Assembly (NCBI GenBank): GCA_039190275.1 | Contig: JBCCYF010000006.1 | Location: 1 to 64,000, forward strand | DNA: 64,000 nt | Source of the DNA: Halovulum sp039190275 | GTDB lineage: Bacteria > Pseudomonadota > Alphaproteobacteria > Rhodobacterales > Rhodobacteraceae | Direction: 5' to 3' | Shown here: positions 24,336-32,784 of the stretch, piece after piece | Layout of the letters: the number at the start of each line of letters is the position of its first letter | How positions within the stretch are numbered: position 1 is the first letter of the stretch | Position numbers and translations under genes: made by a program | Notes under the pieces: model-generated | What the model saw: the letters and a program-made list of their open reading frames with translations, nothing else | What the model was told of the DNA's origin: nothing | The model's database searches: none

Positions 24336-25472
24336 ATGGCACGGTCATACGGAGCAGCGCGTCCCCTACAGCGCCACCATATGCCGACCGGGTATACCAT
24401 ATCGCTTCAAAGCTACACGCAGGACCGGAAAGTTCGCATCCCAAAGGACTTTGGACCCAAGCAGGGCCTGCGCGGGTTTGATGCTGGCTACGCCAACATC
24501 GTCGACTACATCGTTCGCATCACCCACCGCATATGGGAGACCGATAGCCGTCAAGTCGACTATGTTGCGGAGTGTTATGCCCCGACCTCGCTGGTCTATG
24601 ACGATTATGGCCTGCAAACCGGCAACGCAAAGATTATCGCGGACACGCAGCATACGACAGGCGCATTTCCGGACATCATCCTCGATGCCGAGGAGGTGAT
24701 CTGGGCCGGTGATGACGATATCGGCTTTCACACCTCGCATCTGACGCGGATTGTCGGGACCAACACCGGCCAAAGCCGGTACGGCGCAGCCACCGATCGC
24801 ACAATCGACGTTCTCGTCATCGCCAATTGCGTTGCGTTAGAAAATGACATTTTCCTTGAGCATGTCCTCTACAATACCTCCGCAATGCTGCAGCAAATTG
24901 GTGTCGAGCTGTGGAAAGAGGCGGACAGGCTGGCGTCCCATCCCCCGGCTGGTTGGCCGCGCAGCGGGACAACCTGGGACGATTTGCGCCGGGCCGCTGC
25001 GCCGGTTCGTCCGTTGTCGGAAAGCGAACCCGTTGACGGTTTCGATCCGGATGCGTTTGCCCGAAGGTTGCACAACAACATCTGGAACGGGGACATGCGC
25101 GTAGTGGATACGGCGTATGCGGCTGATCTCCCGTTTGAAGGTACAACCGAACGGCGTTTCAACGGCATTGCAGCCTACAAAGACTATGTGCGCCAGATCC
25201 GAACCGCCTTTCCTGACCTGATGCTTCAGGTGGACGAAGTGTACTGGATGGGCAATGAGGCGAACGGCTGGCTGATCTCGACACGGTGGAGTGCCGAAGC
25301 AACGCATACGGGCCACACTGATAATTACAGGTCGCCGACCGGTGCGGACTGCCAGATCTGGGGAATTACGCAGTGGCGCGTCAAGCGAGGCCGCGTCGAG
25401 CAGGAATGGCAGCTTTTCAATGAATTCGATCTGATGATGCAGATCGCCAAGGCGCGTCGCGCGCAGCCCTGA
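24336..25472 (+). CDS. Tandem SnoaL/NTF2-fold protein
   Basis: A 378-residue protein with two SnoaL-like domains (about residues 50-190 and 240-370). Recognisable segments are VDYVAECYAPTSLVYDDYGL, FPDIILDAEEVIWAGDDDIG and, in the second half, FPDLMLQVDEVYWMGNEANG with WRVKRGRVEQEWQLFNEFD. The parallel FPDxxLxxxEVxW blocks show internal duplication and match the ester-cyclase subgroup. It resembles the gene at 12982 more than the others. ATG 24336 follows GGAGGTCGG; ATG at 24381 is an alternative. It follows the permeases directly. Confidence 0.78.
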   Translation: MARSYGAARPLQRHHMPTGYTISLQSYTQDRKVRIPKDFGPKQGLRGFDAGYANIVDYIVRITHRIWETDSRQVDYVAECYAPTSLVYDDYGLQTGNAKIIADTQHTTGAFPDIILDAEEVIWAGDDDIGFHTSHLTRIVGTNTGQSRYGAATDRTIDVLVIANCVALENDIFLEHVLYNTSAMLQQIGVELWKEADRLASHPPAGWPRSGTTWDDLRRAAAPVRPLSESEPVDGFDPDAFARRLHNNIWNGDMRVVDTAYAADLPFEGTTERRFNGIAAYKDYVRQIRTAFPDLMLQVDEVYWMGNEANGWLISTRWSAEATHTGHTDNYRSPTGADCQIWGITQWRVKRGRVEQEWQLFNEFDLMMQIAKARRAQP

Positions 25473-25512
25473 CCGACAGGCATCCGAAAAACAAATCACA
25501 GACACTGGAAAA

Positions 25513-26505
25513 ATGACAAATCTGCAATCCGCAAAGTCGCTGGTACGCGACTACTATGCCGCAATAGATGCCGACCCGCGCCAAGCGTTGGCGAGGTACT
25601 GTACCCCGGACGCGATATGGCGCGGGTACCATCCATTCAACGAGATCCATGACCCGGCCGAGGTTGCCGCGCGGTTCTGGGCCCCGCTCAAAACGTCCTT
25701 AACCCGATTGCAGCGGCGGATGGATCTGTTCATGGCTGGCGAGAACCACCTGCCAGACGGAGGGACCTGGGTGGCCTCGATGGGTCACCTTATGGGGCTG
25801 TTTGATAGCGCCTGGTTGGATATCCCGCCCACAAGAAAGATCGTTATGCTGCGATATGCCGAGTTCATTCGCGTAGACGGTGACAAGATCAGCGATACGG
25901 CCATGTTCTTCGATATCCCACATCTGATGATGCAGGCTGGCCTAAACCCCTTTCCGCCGCAAACCGGCGCCCAACTGGTGCAGCCCGGGCCGATGACGCA
26001 TGACGGCGTGATGTTCAATGCGCAAGATCCCGAGGCAGGACGCAAGACGCTGGCGGCGATTGAATTCATGATCGATGACATCCGTGATTGGAAGGGGCGG
26101 GAGGAAGAGGGGTTGCTGACCGAACTGCCGCGCAGCTGGAACGATGATATGATCTGGTGGGGCCCGACCGGGATCGGTGCGACCTACACGATAGAACGCT
26201 ATGCGGAACAACATGCCGGGCCCTTTCGGGAGGGGTTTACGGATCGTATCTTCAACGGCCATGTCGCACGTATCGCCGAAGGTAGTTTTGGCGGATTTTT
26301 CGGTTGGCCCAATCTGACCTTGACGCCCACAGGCGGGTTCATGGGCATGCCTGCCACCGGCAAACCGTCTGACATGCGGGTGATCGATATGTATCGACGG
26401 GCGGGCGACAAGCTGACCGAAAACTGGATCTTCATCGACCTTCTGCATTTCTGGAAACAGCAGGGTTTGGATGTTCTTGCCCGCTTGCCCTACATGCGCG
26501 GTTGA
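25513..26505 (+). CDS. Tandem SnoaL/NTF2-fold protein
   Basis: A 330-residue protein with two SnoaL-like domains (about residues 5-140 and 175-320). The first carries WLDIPPTRKIVMLRYAEFIR and the second FMGMPATGKPSDMRVIDMYR with LTENWIFIDLLHFW. It aligns by eye along its whole length with the gene at 15727, so these two are probably paralogues placed on opposite arms of the island. ATG 25513 is preceded by GGAAAA. It is the last gene of the rightward transcript and faces the convergent cupin gene. Reaction unknown. Confidence 0.82.
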   Translation: MTNLQSAKSLVRDYYAAIDADPRQALARYCTPDAIWRGYHPFNEIHDPAEVAARFWAPLKTSLTRLQRRMDLFMAGENHLPDGGTWVASMGHLMGLFDSAWLDIPPTRKIVMLRYAEFIRVDGDKISDTAMFFDIPHLMMQAGLNPFPPQTGAQLVQPGPMTHDGVMFNAQDPEAGRKTLAAIEFMIDDIRDWKGREEEGLLTELPRSWNDDMIWWGPTGIGATYTIERYAEQHAGPFREGFTDRIFNGHVARIAEGSFGGFFGWPNLTLTPTGGFMGMPATGKPSDMRVIDMYRRAGDKLTENWIFIDLLHFWKQQGLDVLARLPYMRG

Positions 26506-26580
26506 TCGGGCACGGGCGTTGTGCGGCAGGCGTACAAAAGCCTCTCGCCACATGTCACACATCGCGACACCGGGAACCTG

Positions 26581-26901
26581 CTAGCTATTCCCACCGTTTT
26601 TTGACTCGAGGAGTTCGATTTCGATAAAGGCGCATTCGAAATCATTCGCGCTCATCACGTCATGCTCAACACCGATCTCACGGAAGTAGGGAACGCCCGA
26701 TGTCATCTCGGCCACGGTGTGCCCACCCTCACCGGTGTCAATGTTAAGGAACCCGTCGAATTGCGGAACCACGATGTAGTCAAAGGCATGACGATGCCAT
26801 CCGGTGTTGTCGCCGCGCGACTTGAAGCGCCACTCCGTGACCCTGACCCGGTCGTTTTCAATCAGCACCGTGGGGATTGCCGAACCTGGTGTGCCACACA
26901 T
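26581..26901 (-). CDS. Small single-domain cupin
   Basis: A 106-residue cupin. The conserved barrel motif 1 is visible as GDNTGWHRHAFDYIVVPQFDG (metal-type His-x-His), and motif 2 lies around VPYFREIGVEHDV. ATG 26901 has a GGAAAGAA ribosome site. It is 134 bp downstream of the flavin oxidoreductase on the same strand. Small cupins of this type bind metals or small ligands and can be auxiliary enzymes. No specific function can be read. Confidence 0.78.
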   Translation of the reverse strand: MCGTPGSAIPTVLIENDRVRVTEWRFKSRGDNTGWHRHAFDYIVVPQFDGFLNIDTGEGGHTVAEMTSGVPYFREIGVEHDVMSANDFECAFIEIELLESKNGGNS

Positions 26902-27035
26902 TTTCTTTCCTCCGAAAGGATGTCAGCGACTGTAGCCAGATGCCGCCAAGCGGGCTAGGTGGAAACGGCGCATGTCTTGAGCGGTCAGTTGCTATCAATG
27001 CAATCCCTCTCCGCGACCGGTCAGAGTACGTAGCA

Positions 27036-28265
27036 CTATGCCCGTAAAGCCAGTGTTGGACCGGCACTTTGACCAAAGCGTTCAAGCCATGTCTTACACC
27101 GCTTGGCGTCGCGGGCTTCGTAGGCTTCCAATGCCTGTGCGGGATCCATATCAAACCGGTCCTCGCTATCCTCGGCAAGGGCTGTCAGGCGCATGGTGTA
27201 CCACGCGGTGATGCCGCCGCGCGGGGGCGCATCGAAGTTGGGAAAGATGGGGTCGCCGCCCGCGCTGCTCAACCAGGTGTTGGCCAGCGACGGATCCAAC
27301 ACCATTGCGCGGGCCAGGCTCACGGCGTCGGCGGAACCGTCGTGCAAAACGCGCATTGCCTGGTCCCGGGTCGTGACACCGCCGGTCAAAATGATCGGGA
27401 TGCCGGTCGCCTCCTTGGCGCGCCGGGCAAAGTCGACAAAGTAGGGACCAGACGAGGACCTGCTATCGGAACTCGATGTCGCCCCAGGGAAGTACGTACC
27501 ACCGCTGATGTCGATCAGGTCAACGGATGTCTGATCGAGCAAGCGGATAACCTCCAGCGCGTCGTCCGTTGTCAGCCCACCGGTAAGGTTGTCGGTTGCG
27601 TTGATTTTGATCCCGATCGGATATCGCGCGCCCACAGACCGGCGGATGGCGTCGATCACCTCTCCGATGATGCGAAAGCGCCCTGTCACCGGGCCGCCAT
27701 ACGCGTCGCTCCGGTGATTGAACAGAGGTGACAGGAACTGGCTGAACAGAAAGCCGTGACCGGCATGGATCAGGACACCGCCAAAACCAGACGTCTGCGC
27801 AAGCGACGCTGCCCTTGCATAGGTCTGCGGTAGCGCGCGGATGTCATCCAACGACATCCCATCGCATGTTAGCCCCTTAATATCGAGTGGGGAGGGTCCC
27901 CGTGGTGTGCTGATCGGCTCATGGGAGAGCGCACCCGCATGGCCGAGTTGCGGCCATAGATGCGTTCCGTTCACGGATCCGCGCTTTGCAAGCGTCTGAA
28001 AGGCCTGTAGATCCGCCCCCGGGTCCAGCACCAGGTTCCCGGGTCTCTCGGGATAGTGCGGACCGGTCTGTACTTCACCAATCAGGGATAGCGCCGGACC
28101 GCCCTTCGCCCAACGCTCATACAGTCGCATCTGCGCGCCGGTCGGGTTTCCCCTGCCGTCTCCCAGAGAGTCGGACATCGCCGATTTTATGAGGCGGTTC
28201 TTCAGTCTGACACCGCAAGGCAGGTCGAATGGTTGCCCCAGTACATTTATCCCCTCACCGGTCAT
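27036..28265 (-). CDS. NADH:flavin oxidoreductase, Old Yellow Enzyme family
   Basis: A 409-residue FMN-binding TIM-barrel enzyme of the OYE/2,4-dienoyl-CoA reductase type. Motifs include LKNRLIKSAMSD at the start, WPQLGHAG, GVLIHAGHGFLFSQFLSP, FNHRSDAYGG and ILTGGVTTRDQAMRVL. The C-terminal dienoyl-CoA-reductase extension with FeS and FAD domains is absent, so it is the short OYE form. Such enzymes reduce activated C=C bonds with NAD(P)H. ATG 28265. It is followed on the same strand by the small cupin, and a CueR-type gene lies upstream. Possibly part of the adjacent catabolic island, but the operon is separate. Confidence 0.9.
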   Translation of the reverse strand: MTGEGINVLGQPFDLPCGVRLKNRLIKSAMSDSLGDGRGNPTGAQMRLYERWAKGGPALSLIGEVQTGPHYPERPGNLVLDPGADLQAFQTLAKRGSVNGTHLWPQLGHAGALSHEPISTPRGPSPLDIKGLTCDGMSLDDIRALPQTYARAASLAQTSGFGGVLIHAGHGFLFSQFLSPLFNHRSDAYGGPVTGRFRIIGEVIDAIRRSVGARYPIGIKINATDNLTGGLTTDDALEVIRLLDQTSVDLIDISGGTYFPGATSSSDSRSSSGPYFVDFARRAKEATGIPIILTGGVTTRDQAMRVLHDGSADAVSLARAMVLDPSLANTWLSSAGGDPIFPNFDAPPRGGITAWYTMRLTALAEDSEDRFDMDPAQALEAYEARDAKRCKTWLERFGQSAGPTLALRA

Positions 28266-28328
28266 CTTGCTTTGTCCATCCTGTATTCATGTTATGCCGG
28301 AGGGCGGCTGATCCACCCGGTCTGTCGG

Positions 28329-28712
28329 TCATCCCAGATACTCGATGATCGGGCAGTCGGGCCGATGATCGCCGCGGCAGGCTGTCACCAGATGAGCCAA
28401 TTCGTCATGCAGGAACTGAAGCTCGCGTTGTTTCTCTTCGATCTCCTCCAGTCTGCGCGAAGCCAGTCGCTTAACTTCCGCACTGCTGCGATGCTGGTCC
28501 TGATACAGATCCAGCAATTCCCTGCATTCATCGATGCTAAAACCGAACGCGCGCGAGCGGCGGATGAATATCAGTTTTCGTATCGCCGCCTGGTCGTAGG
28601 TGCGATAACCCGCTTCGGATCGCGCTGTCGCGCCGACCAGACCGATGTCCGCATAGTATCTTACGGTCTTGACCGGCAGGCCCGCCTCCTTTGCCGCTGC
28701 CGAGATGTTCAT
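28329..28712 (-). CDS. CueR-type MerR-family regulator (copper-responsive)
   Basis: A 127-residue MerR regulator. The winged HTH starts MNISAAAKEAGLPVKTVRYYADIGL, and a coiled dimerisation helix follows. The C-terminal metal loop is C-RGDHRPD-C followed by PIIEYL, the C-x7-C pattern of CueR/HmrR that binds Cu(I)/Ag(I). I start at ATG 28712 because CueR proteins begin this way; the frame extends to 28727. A degenerate CueR box overlaps its upstream region. No copper ATPase, chaperone or oxidase lies nearby, so its target genes must be elsewhere or it controls only itself. Confidence 0.9.
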   Translation of the reverse strand: MNISAAAKEAGLPVKTVRYYADIGLVGATARSEAGYRTYDQAAIRKLIFIRRSRAFGFSIDECRELLDLYQDQHRSSAEVKRLASRRLEEIEEKQRELQFLHDELAHLVTACRGDHRPDCPIIEYLG

Positions 28713-28729
28713 ATCTGGGACCCCCAACG

Positions 28730-28746
28730 CTTCCAGTTACTGGAGA
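28730..28746. promoter_or_regulatory. CueR-box-like dyad
   Basis: CTTCC (28730-28734), 7 bases, then GGAGA (28742-28746); the inner part TCCAG-TTA-CTGGA is palindromic. Known CueR boxes are CTTCC-N7-GGAAG, so one half is degenerate. It lies 18 bases upstream of the cueR-like start, consistent with autoregulation. Confidence 0.5.
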
Positions 28747-28865
28747 CAGGTAGAAACGCGCCTGCCTTTCGTCAAGGATGTCACCGCCGTTTCCAATAGC
28801 GCGCGCGGCGGGAACCGCCGGACTTTTGAACTTGCCTGCAGATACGGACCTGTTAGCGTTTTTTC

Positions 28866-30224
28866 ATGCGAATGGATGCTCCAACAGCCGCTCCTGAACC
28901 GGCGAACACGGAACCGATGCGGGCATGGCTCAGGGCGCATCCTGACCTCAGCAGCGTGCGCGCGGCGGTTTGCGATATGAACGGCTGTTTTCGGGGAAAA
29001 CGTCAGCCCCTCAACAAAGCGGAAACAACCCTGAGCGGTCAGATGCGGATGCCATTGAGCCTGTCTGCGCTTGATGTCTGGGGGCGCGACACCGAAGACA
29101 ACCCACTATTGGCCAAGGGCGATGCGGACGGACTGGCGTTGCCGACCGGGCGTGGCCCGATTGCCATGCCGTGGTTGCCGCGCGGCGGGGCACTGGTTCC
29201 CTTGTGGATGTTTACCGAAGACGGTGCGCCCAGCCCCTACGATCCGCGGCATGTTCTGAACGGCGTCCTGCAACGGGCACGTGTGGTCGGTCTGACACCG
29301 GTCCTAGGCACGGAAATCGAATTTCACCTCATGTCGCCCGGCACATCACCACCGCAACCGCCGCTGTCACCGGTGACGGGTCAGGCTCTGGCCTCGGACG
29401 GGATTCTCTCGCTCGATGACATGGACGGGTTCGAGGCGTTCTTTGACGACCTTTATGCTGCGGCCGAGGCGGCAGGAATATCCCCAGATGCGGCCATATC
29501 CGAGGCCAGCCCGGGACAGTTCGAAGTAACCTTGCGCCACCGTCCGGATGCTTTGGCCGCGGCGGATGATGCGGTGCTGATGAAGTGGTTGATCCGAGGT
29601 ATCGCCCAGCAGCATGGATGTGCGGCAACATTTATGGCCAAACCCTATGCCCGAAGTTCGGGCAACGGGTTTCATTGCCATGTGAGCCTTCTGGACCGCG
29701 ATGGCCGCAACATCTTTGACAACGGTGAGCGCGGGGGGGCACCGGAACTTTCGCATGCGGTCGCTGGGGCGGTTGAGGCAATGCGGGATCTGACGCTGAT
29801 ATTTGCGCCGCATCTGAACTCCTACCGCCGTTTGCGTGCCGGTGCACACGCGCCCACTGTGGCCAACTGGGCCTATGAAAACCGCTATGCCGCCGTGCGT
29901 ATTCCCGGGGGCCCGGGTGCCGCGCACAGGATCGAGCATCGCGTAGCCGGCGCCGATGCAAACCCTTACCTGGTGATCGCCGCTGTCGTGAGTTCGATGA
30001 TGTCCGGGCTTGCCACGGCCCGTCCGCCCGCGCGGGACGCCGCCCAGACCCTGCCGAACCGCTGGACGCAGGCGATCGATGTCTTTCGCGAAAGTCCGAT
30101 GGTCCGCGAGCACTTTCCGGAGGCGTTTGTAAACCTGTACGCCGCAACCAAGACGCAGGAACTGGCGCGGTTCGATGCTCAGATCGGGGCTTTTGAGATG
30201 GAGTCCTATCTTGGTGTGGTGTGA
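28866..30224 (+). CDS. Glutamine synthetase-family enzyme, probable gamma-glutamylpolyamine synthetase
   Basis: A 452-residue GS-fold ATP-dependent ligase of the PuuA group. Motifs in order are GTEIEFHLM (metal Glu), EASPGQFEVTL, GNGFHCHVSL (His of the metal site), NSYRRL, WAYENRYAAVRIPG and HRIEHRVAGADANPYL. PuuA joins glutamate to putrescine, the first step of the gamma-glutamyl route. The downstream PuuB-like oxidase and Pot transporter support polyamine substrates. The start is uncertain: ATG 28866 lacks a clear ribosome site, and ATG 28917 (GGAACCG upstream) would remove 17 residues. Confidence 0.88.
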   Translation: MRMDAPTAAPEPANTEPMRAWLRAHPDLSSVRAAVCDMNGCFRGKRQPLNKAETTLSGQMRMPLSLSALDVWGRDTEDNPLLAKGDADGLALPTGRGPIAMPWLPRGGALVPLWMFTEDGAPSPYDPRHVLNGVLQRARVVGLTPVLGTEIEFHLMSPGTSPPQPPLSPVTGQALASDGILSLDDMDGFEAFFDDLYAAAEAAGISPDAAISEASPGQFEVTLRHRPDALAAADDAVLMKWLIRGIAQQHGCAATFMAKPYARSSGNGFHCHVSLLDRDGRNIFDNGERGGAPELSHAVAGAVEAMRDLTLIFAPHLNSYRRLRAGAHAPTVANWAYENRYAAVRIPGGPGAAHRIEHRVAGADANPYLVIAAVVSSMMSGLATARPPARDAAQTLPNRWTQAIDVFRESPMVREHFPEAFVNLYAATKTQELARFDAQIGAFEMESYLGVV

Positions 30225-30334
30225 GAGGGCGGATGACATTCCGGGTGGGCGCAGGTTCCATACGCCCGTCAGGTCGCTTCGCCTCTGCACCAAAGGGTTC
30301 AACCTTGCGGTGTCCGTAAGCGTGGGCTCTGGCA

Positions 30335-31615
30335 ATGTCGGTTGAGTATCCCGCCTCCTACTACGCCGCATCGGCGCATCCGGCGCCCGCCCGCCCCGCG
30401 CTGGAAGGTGCGGTCGAGGCGGACGTCTGCGTCGTTGGCGCTGGTTACACCGGTTTGTCCTGCGCACTCGAGCTGGCCGAGCGCGGACACTCGGTCCTTG
30501 TACTCGAAGGCGCGCGGGTCGGATGGGGCGCATCCGGCCGAAACGGTGGACAGGTCGTCAATGGGCTGAACGCATCGCTAGAGAAGATCCGTCGACTCTA
30601 TGGCCGGGACGTACAGGCACGTGTCGGTGCTTTGGTCTGCGAAGGCGGGCAGATCATCCGGGACAGAATAGCGCGTTATGGCATCGAGTGTGGCTATACA
30701 CGGGGAAACATCTTTGCCGCGACCACAGACGCGCAGATGCGCGAGCTGGAAGCAAAGATGGCGCTTTGGTCGGGTTTTGGGATGGACGCGCACGAATTGC
30801 TCGACCGCGACGCGCTCAGGCGGCACGTAAAGAGTGACGCATACGTTGGAGGGATGATCGACTGGTCCGGGGGGCATATGCATCCGTTGAACCTTGCCCT
30901 GGGGCAGGCAGCGGCATTTGAAGACCTCGGAGGCGTCATACATGAGCAGAGCCCGGTGGTACGGGTCGATACGTCGGTGACGGAGCCGCTTGTCTGGACC
31001 GAAGCGGGTGAGGTTAAGGCCCGGGTGCTGGTGCTGGCGGGCAATGCCTATCTGGGGCGCACCGTACCGGAACTGGCGACACGCGTGCTGTCGGCCTCGA
31101 CCCAGATGGTCGCAACCGAACCATTGGGCGAACGGGGTACCGAACTTCTGCCAACGGGACTCTGCGTCGAGGATCTGCGGTACATCCTGGATTACTATCG
31201 CCTCAGTGCGGACGGTCGGCTGCTGTTTGGTGGCGGTACGGTGTACGGTGGCGCGACGCCCGCAGATATAGAAGCAAAACTCAGGCCCAAACTGGTCAAA
31301 GTCTTTCCCGAACTGCGTGGCGTGGGGATTAGCCACGCGTGGTCGGGTAACTTTGCGCTAAGTTTCAGCAGAGTGCCCCAGATGGGGCAATTGGGTCCTT
31401 CAACCTACTTTGCCCTCGGTTATTCTGGTCACGGGGTGACAGGAAGCCATTTATTCGGGCGTATACTGGCAGAAGCGATCACTGGCGACTTGTCACGCTT
31501 CGAGACTTTCGCCAGTCTTCCCTGGAGCCCTTTTCCCGGGGGGCAGAGCCTGCGCGTGCCGTATTCCATTGCCGGAAGCTGGTGGTATGGGATGCGGGAT
31601 AGGCTGGGCGTATAA
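30335..31615 (+). CDS. FAD-dependent oxidase, PuuB-like (gamma-glutamylputrescine oxidase)
   Basis: A 426-residue DAO-family flavoprotein. The N-terminal Rossmann motif is CVVGAGYTGLSCALELAERG, then GWGASGRNGGQV, the covalent-FAD-type region typical of PuuB/OrdL proteins. The C-terminal half contains LLFGGGTVYGG and YSGHGVTGSHLFG. PuuB oxidises gamma-glutamylputrescine to the aldehyde, releasing ammonia and H2O2. It follows the first GS-like gene by 110 bp and precedes the transporter genes, so it should act directly on the ligation product. The specific polyamine is not certain. Confidence 0.9.
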   Translation: MSVEYPASYYAASAHPAPARPALEGAVEADVCVVGAGYTGLSCALELAERGHSVLVLEGARVGWGASGRNGGQVVNGLNASLEKIRRLYGRDVQARVGALVCEGGQIIRDRIARYGIECGYTRGNIFAATTDAQMRELEAKMALWSGFGMDAHELLDRDALRRHVKSDAYVGGMIDWSGGHMHPLNLALGQAAAFEDLGGVIHEQSPVVRVDTSVTEPLVWTEAGEVKARVLVLAGNAYLGRTVPELATRVLSASTQMVATEPLGERGTELLPTGLCVEDLRYILDYYRLSADGRLLFGGGTVYGGATPADIEAKLRPKLVKVFPELRGVGISHAWSGNFALSFSRVPQMGQLGPSTYFALGYSGHGVTGSHLFGRILAEAITGDLSRFETFASLPWSPFPGGQSLRVPYSIAGSWWYGMRDRLGV

Positions 31616-31651
31616 GATGAGTTTAACCCAATGGGTACGGAGACCTGAGAC

Positions 31652-32737
31652 ATGAACATGCGGATTGCACTGACCGTAAATATCGCCCTCGCGGCGGCGC
31701 CCGTGGCGGCGGAAGGGACGTTGAACATCTACAACTGGTCCGACTACATCGCCGAGGATACGATCGAAAAGTTCGAGGCGGCAACCGGGATTGATGTCAA
31801 CTACGACGTCTATGACAGTAATGAGGTGCTGGAAGCCAAGATGCTGGCCGGAAACTCTGGCTACGACCTTGTCGTGCCCACCAGTGACTTTTTACAGCGC
31901 CAGGTGGCCGCGGGTGTCTATCAGCCACTGGACAAATCCAAACTGCCCAATCTGGCCAACATGGACCCGGCCCTGATGGAATCCGCGGCGTCATATGACG
32001 CCGAGAACGCGCATTCTGTCATTTACATGTGGGGCACCACGGGCATCGGGTACAATGTCGCTGCGATCGAAGAGCGTCTTGGAGCGGACGCCCCCAGCGA
32101 CAGCTGGGATCTTGTGTTCGATCCAGCGGTCATCGAGAAAATTGCGGATTGCGGCGTTGCGTTCCTTGACGCGCCCACTGAAATGCTGCCGGCGGCCATG
32201 AACTATCTGGGTCTTAATCCCAAATCCACCGATGCCGCTGACTTCGAACAAGGCGCGGAACTGATGCTGTCGATCCGCGATCACGTACGCTATTTCCACT
32301 CGTCGCAGTATATCTCCGACCTGGCCAATGGGGACATCTGCGTGGCTGTTGGCTGGTCCGGTGACGTGTTTCAGGCCCAGGCCCGTGCAGCGGAAGCCGA
32401 GAACGGTGTCGAGGTGGCGTATGTGATCCCCAAGGAGGGGGCGCTGCAATGGTTCGACATGCTGGCAATCCCTGTGGACGCCCCAAACCCCGACGCCGCG
32501 CATCAGTTCATAAACTTCGTCATGGACGCACAGATCACGGCCGATATCACAAACTATGTGTGGTATGCGAACGCGAACGCCGCGTCGATGGAACTGGTCG
32601 ACCCCGAAATCGTCGCCGATCCGGGAATTTTCCCGACGCCCGATGCCAAACAAAACCTTTGGTCATCACAAGTCTATGACAGCCGAACCGACCGGACTGT
32701 CACGCGGTTGTGGACGACCGTCAAGACCGGTCAATGA
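31652..32737 (+). CDS. Polyamine ABC transporter substrate-binding protein (PotF/PotD-like)
   Basis: A 361-residue periplasmic binding protein with a short signal peptide (MNMRIALTVNIALAAAPVAA). The PotD/PotF signature is clear: LNIYNWSDYIAEDTIEKFEAATGIDVNYD and YDLVVPTSDFLQRQV, later MWGTTGIGYNV and ISDLANGDICVAVGWSGD. It captures putrescine or a related polyamine. A ribosome site (GGAGAC) precedes ATG 31652. Downstream it is followed by ATPase and two permeases in the usual pot order. The cluster A aspartate residues for amine binding appear present (SDY, GWSGD). Confidence 0.93.
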   Translation: MNMRIALTVNIALAAAPVAAEGTLNIYNWSDYIAEDTIEKFEAATGIDVNYDVYDSNEVLEAKMLAGNSGYDLVVPTSDFLQRQVAAGVYQPLDKSKLPNLANMDPALMESAASYDAENAHSVIYMWGTTGIGYNVAAIEERLGADAPSDSWDLVFDPAVIEKIADCGVAFLDAPTEMLPAAMNYLGLNPKSTDAADFEQGAELMLSIRDHVRYFHSSQYISDLANGDICVAVGWSGDVFQAQARAAEAENGVEVAYVIPKEGALQWFDMLAIPVDAPNPDAAHQFINFVMDAQITADITNYVWYANANAASMELVDPEIVADPGIFPTPDAKQNLWSSQVYDSRTDRTVTRLWTTVKTGQ

Positions 32738-32784
32738 GCCCCCTGGGGTCCTAGGCCGCGTCTGCAGGTGTCAAGGGGGGGCGC

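Noticed and set aside
24386..24398. GGGTATACCATA inside a SnoaL gene as a second GntR-type operator
   Set aside because: It lies within coding sequence, away from any promoter, and only the 6-base core matches.
29367..30533. 388-codon minus-strand open frame over the first ligase and oxidase genes
   Set aside because: Antisense to two genes with clear GS and DAO motifs; its own translation is Arg/Pro-rich without a domain.
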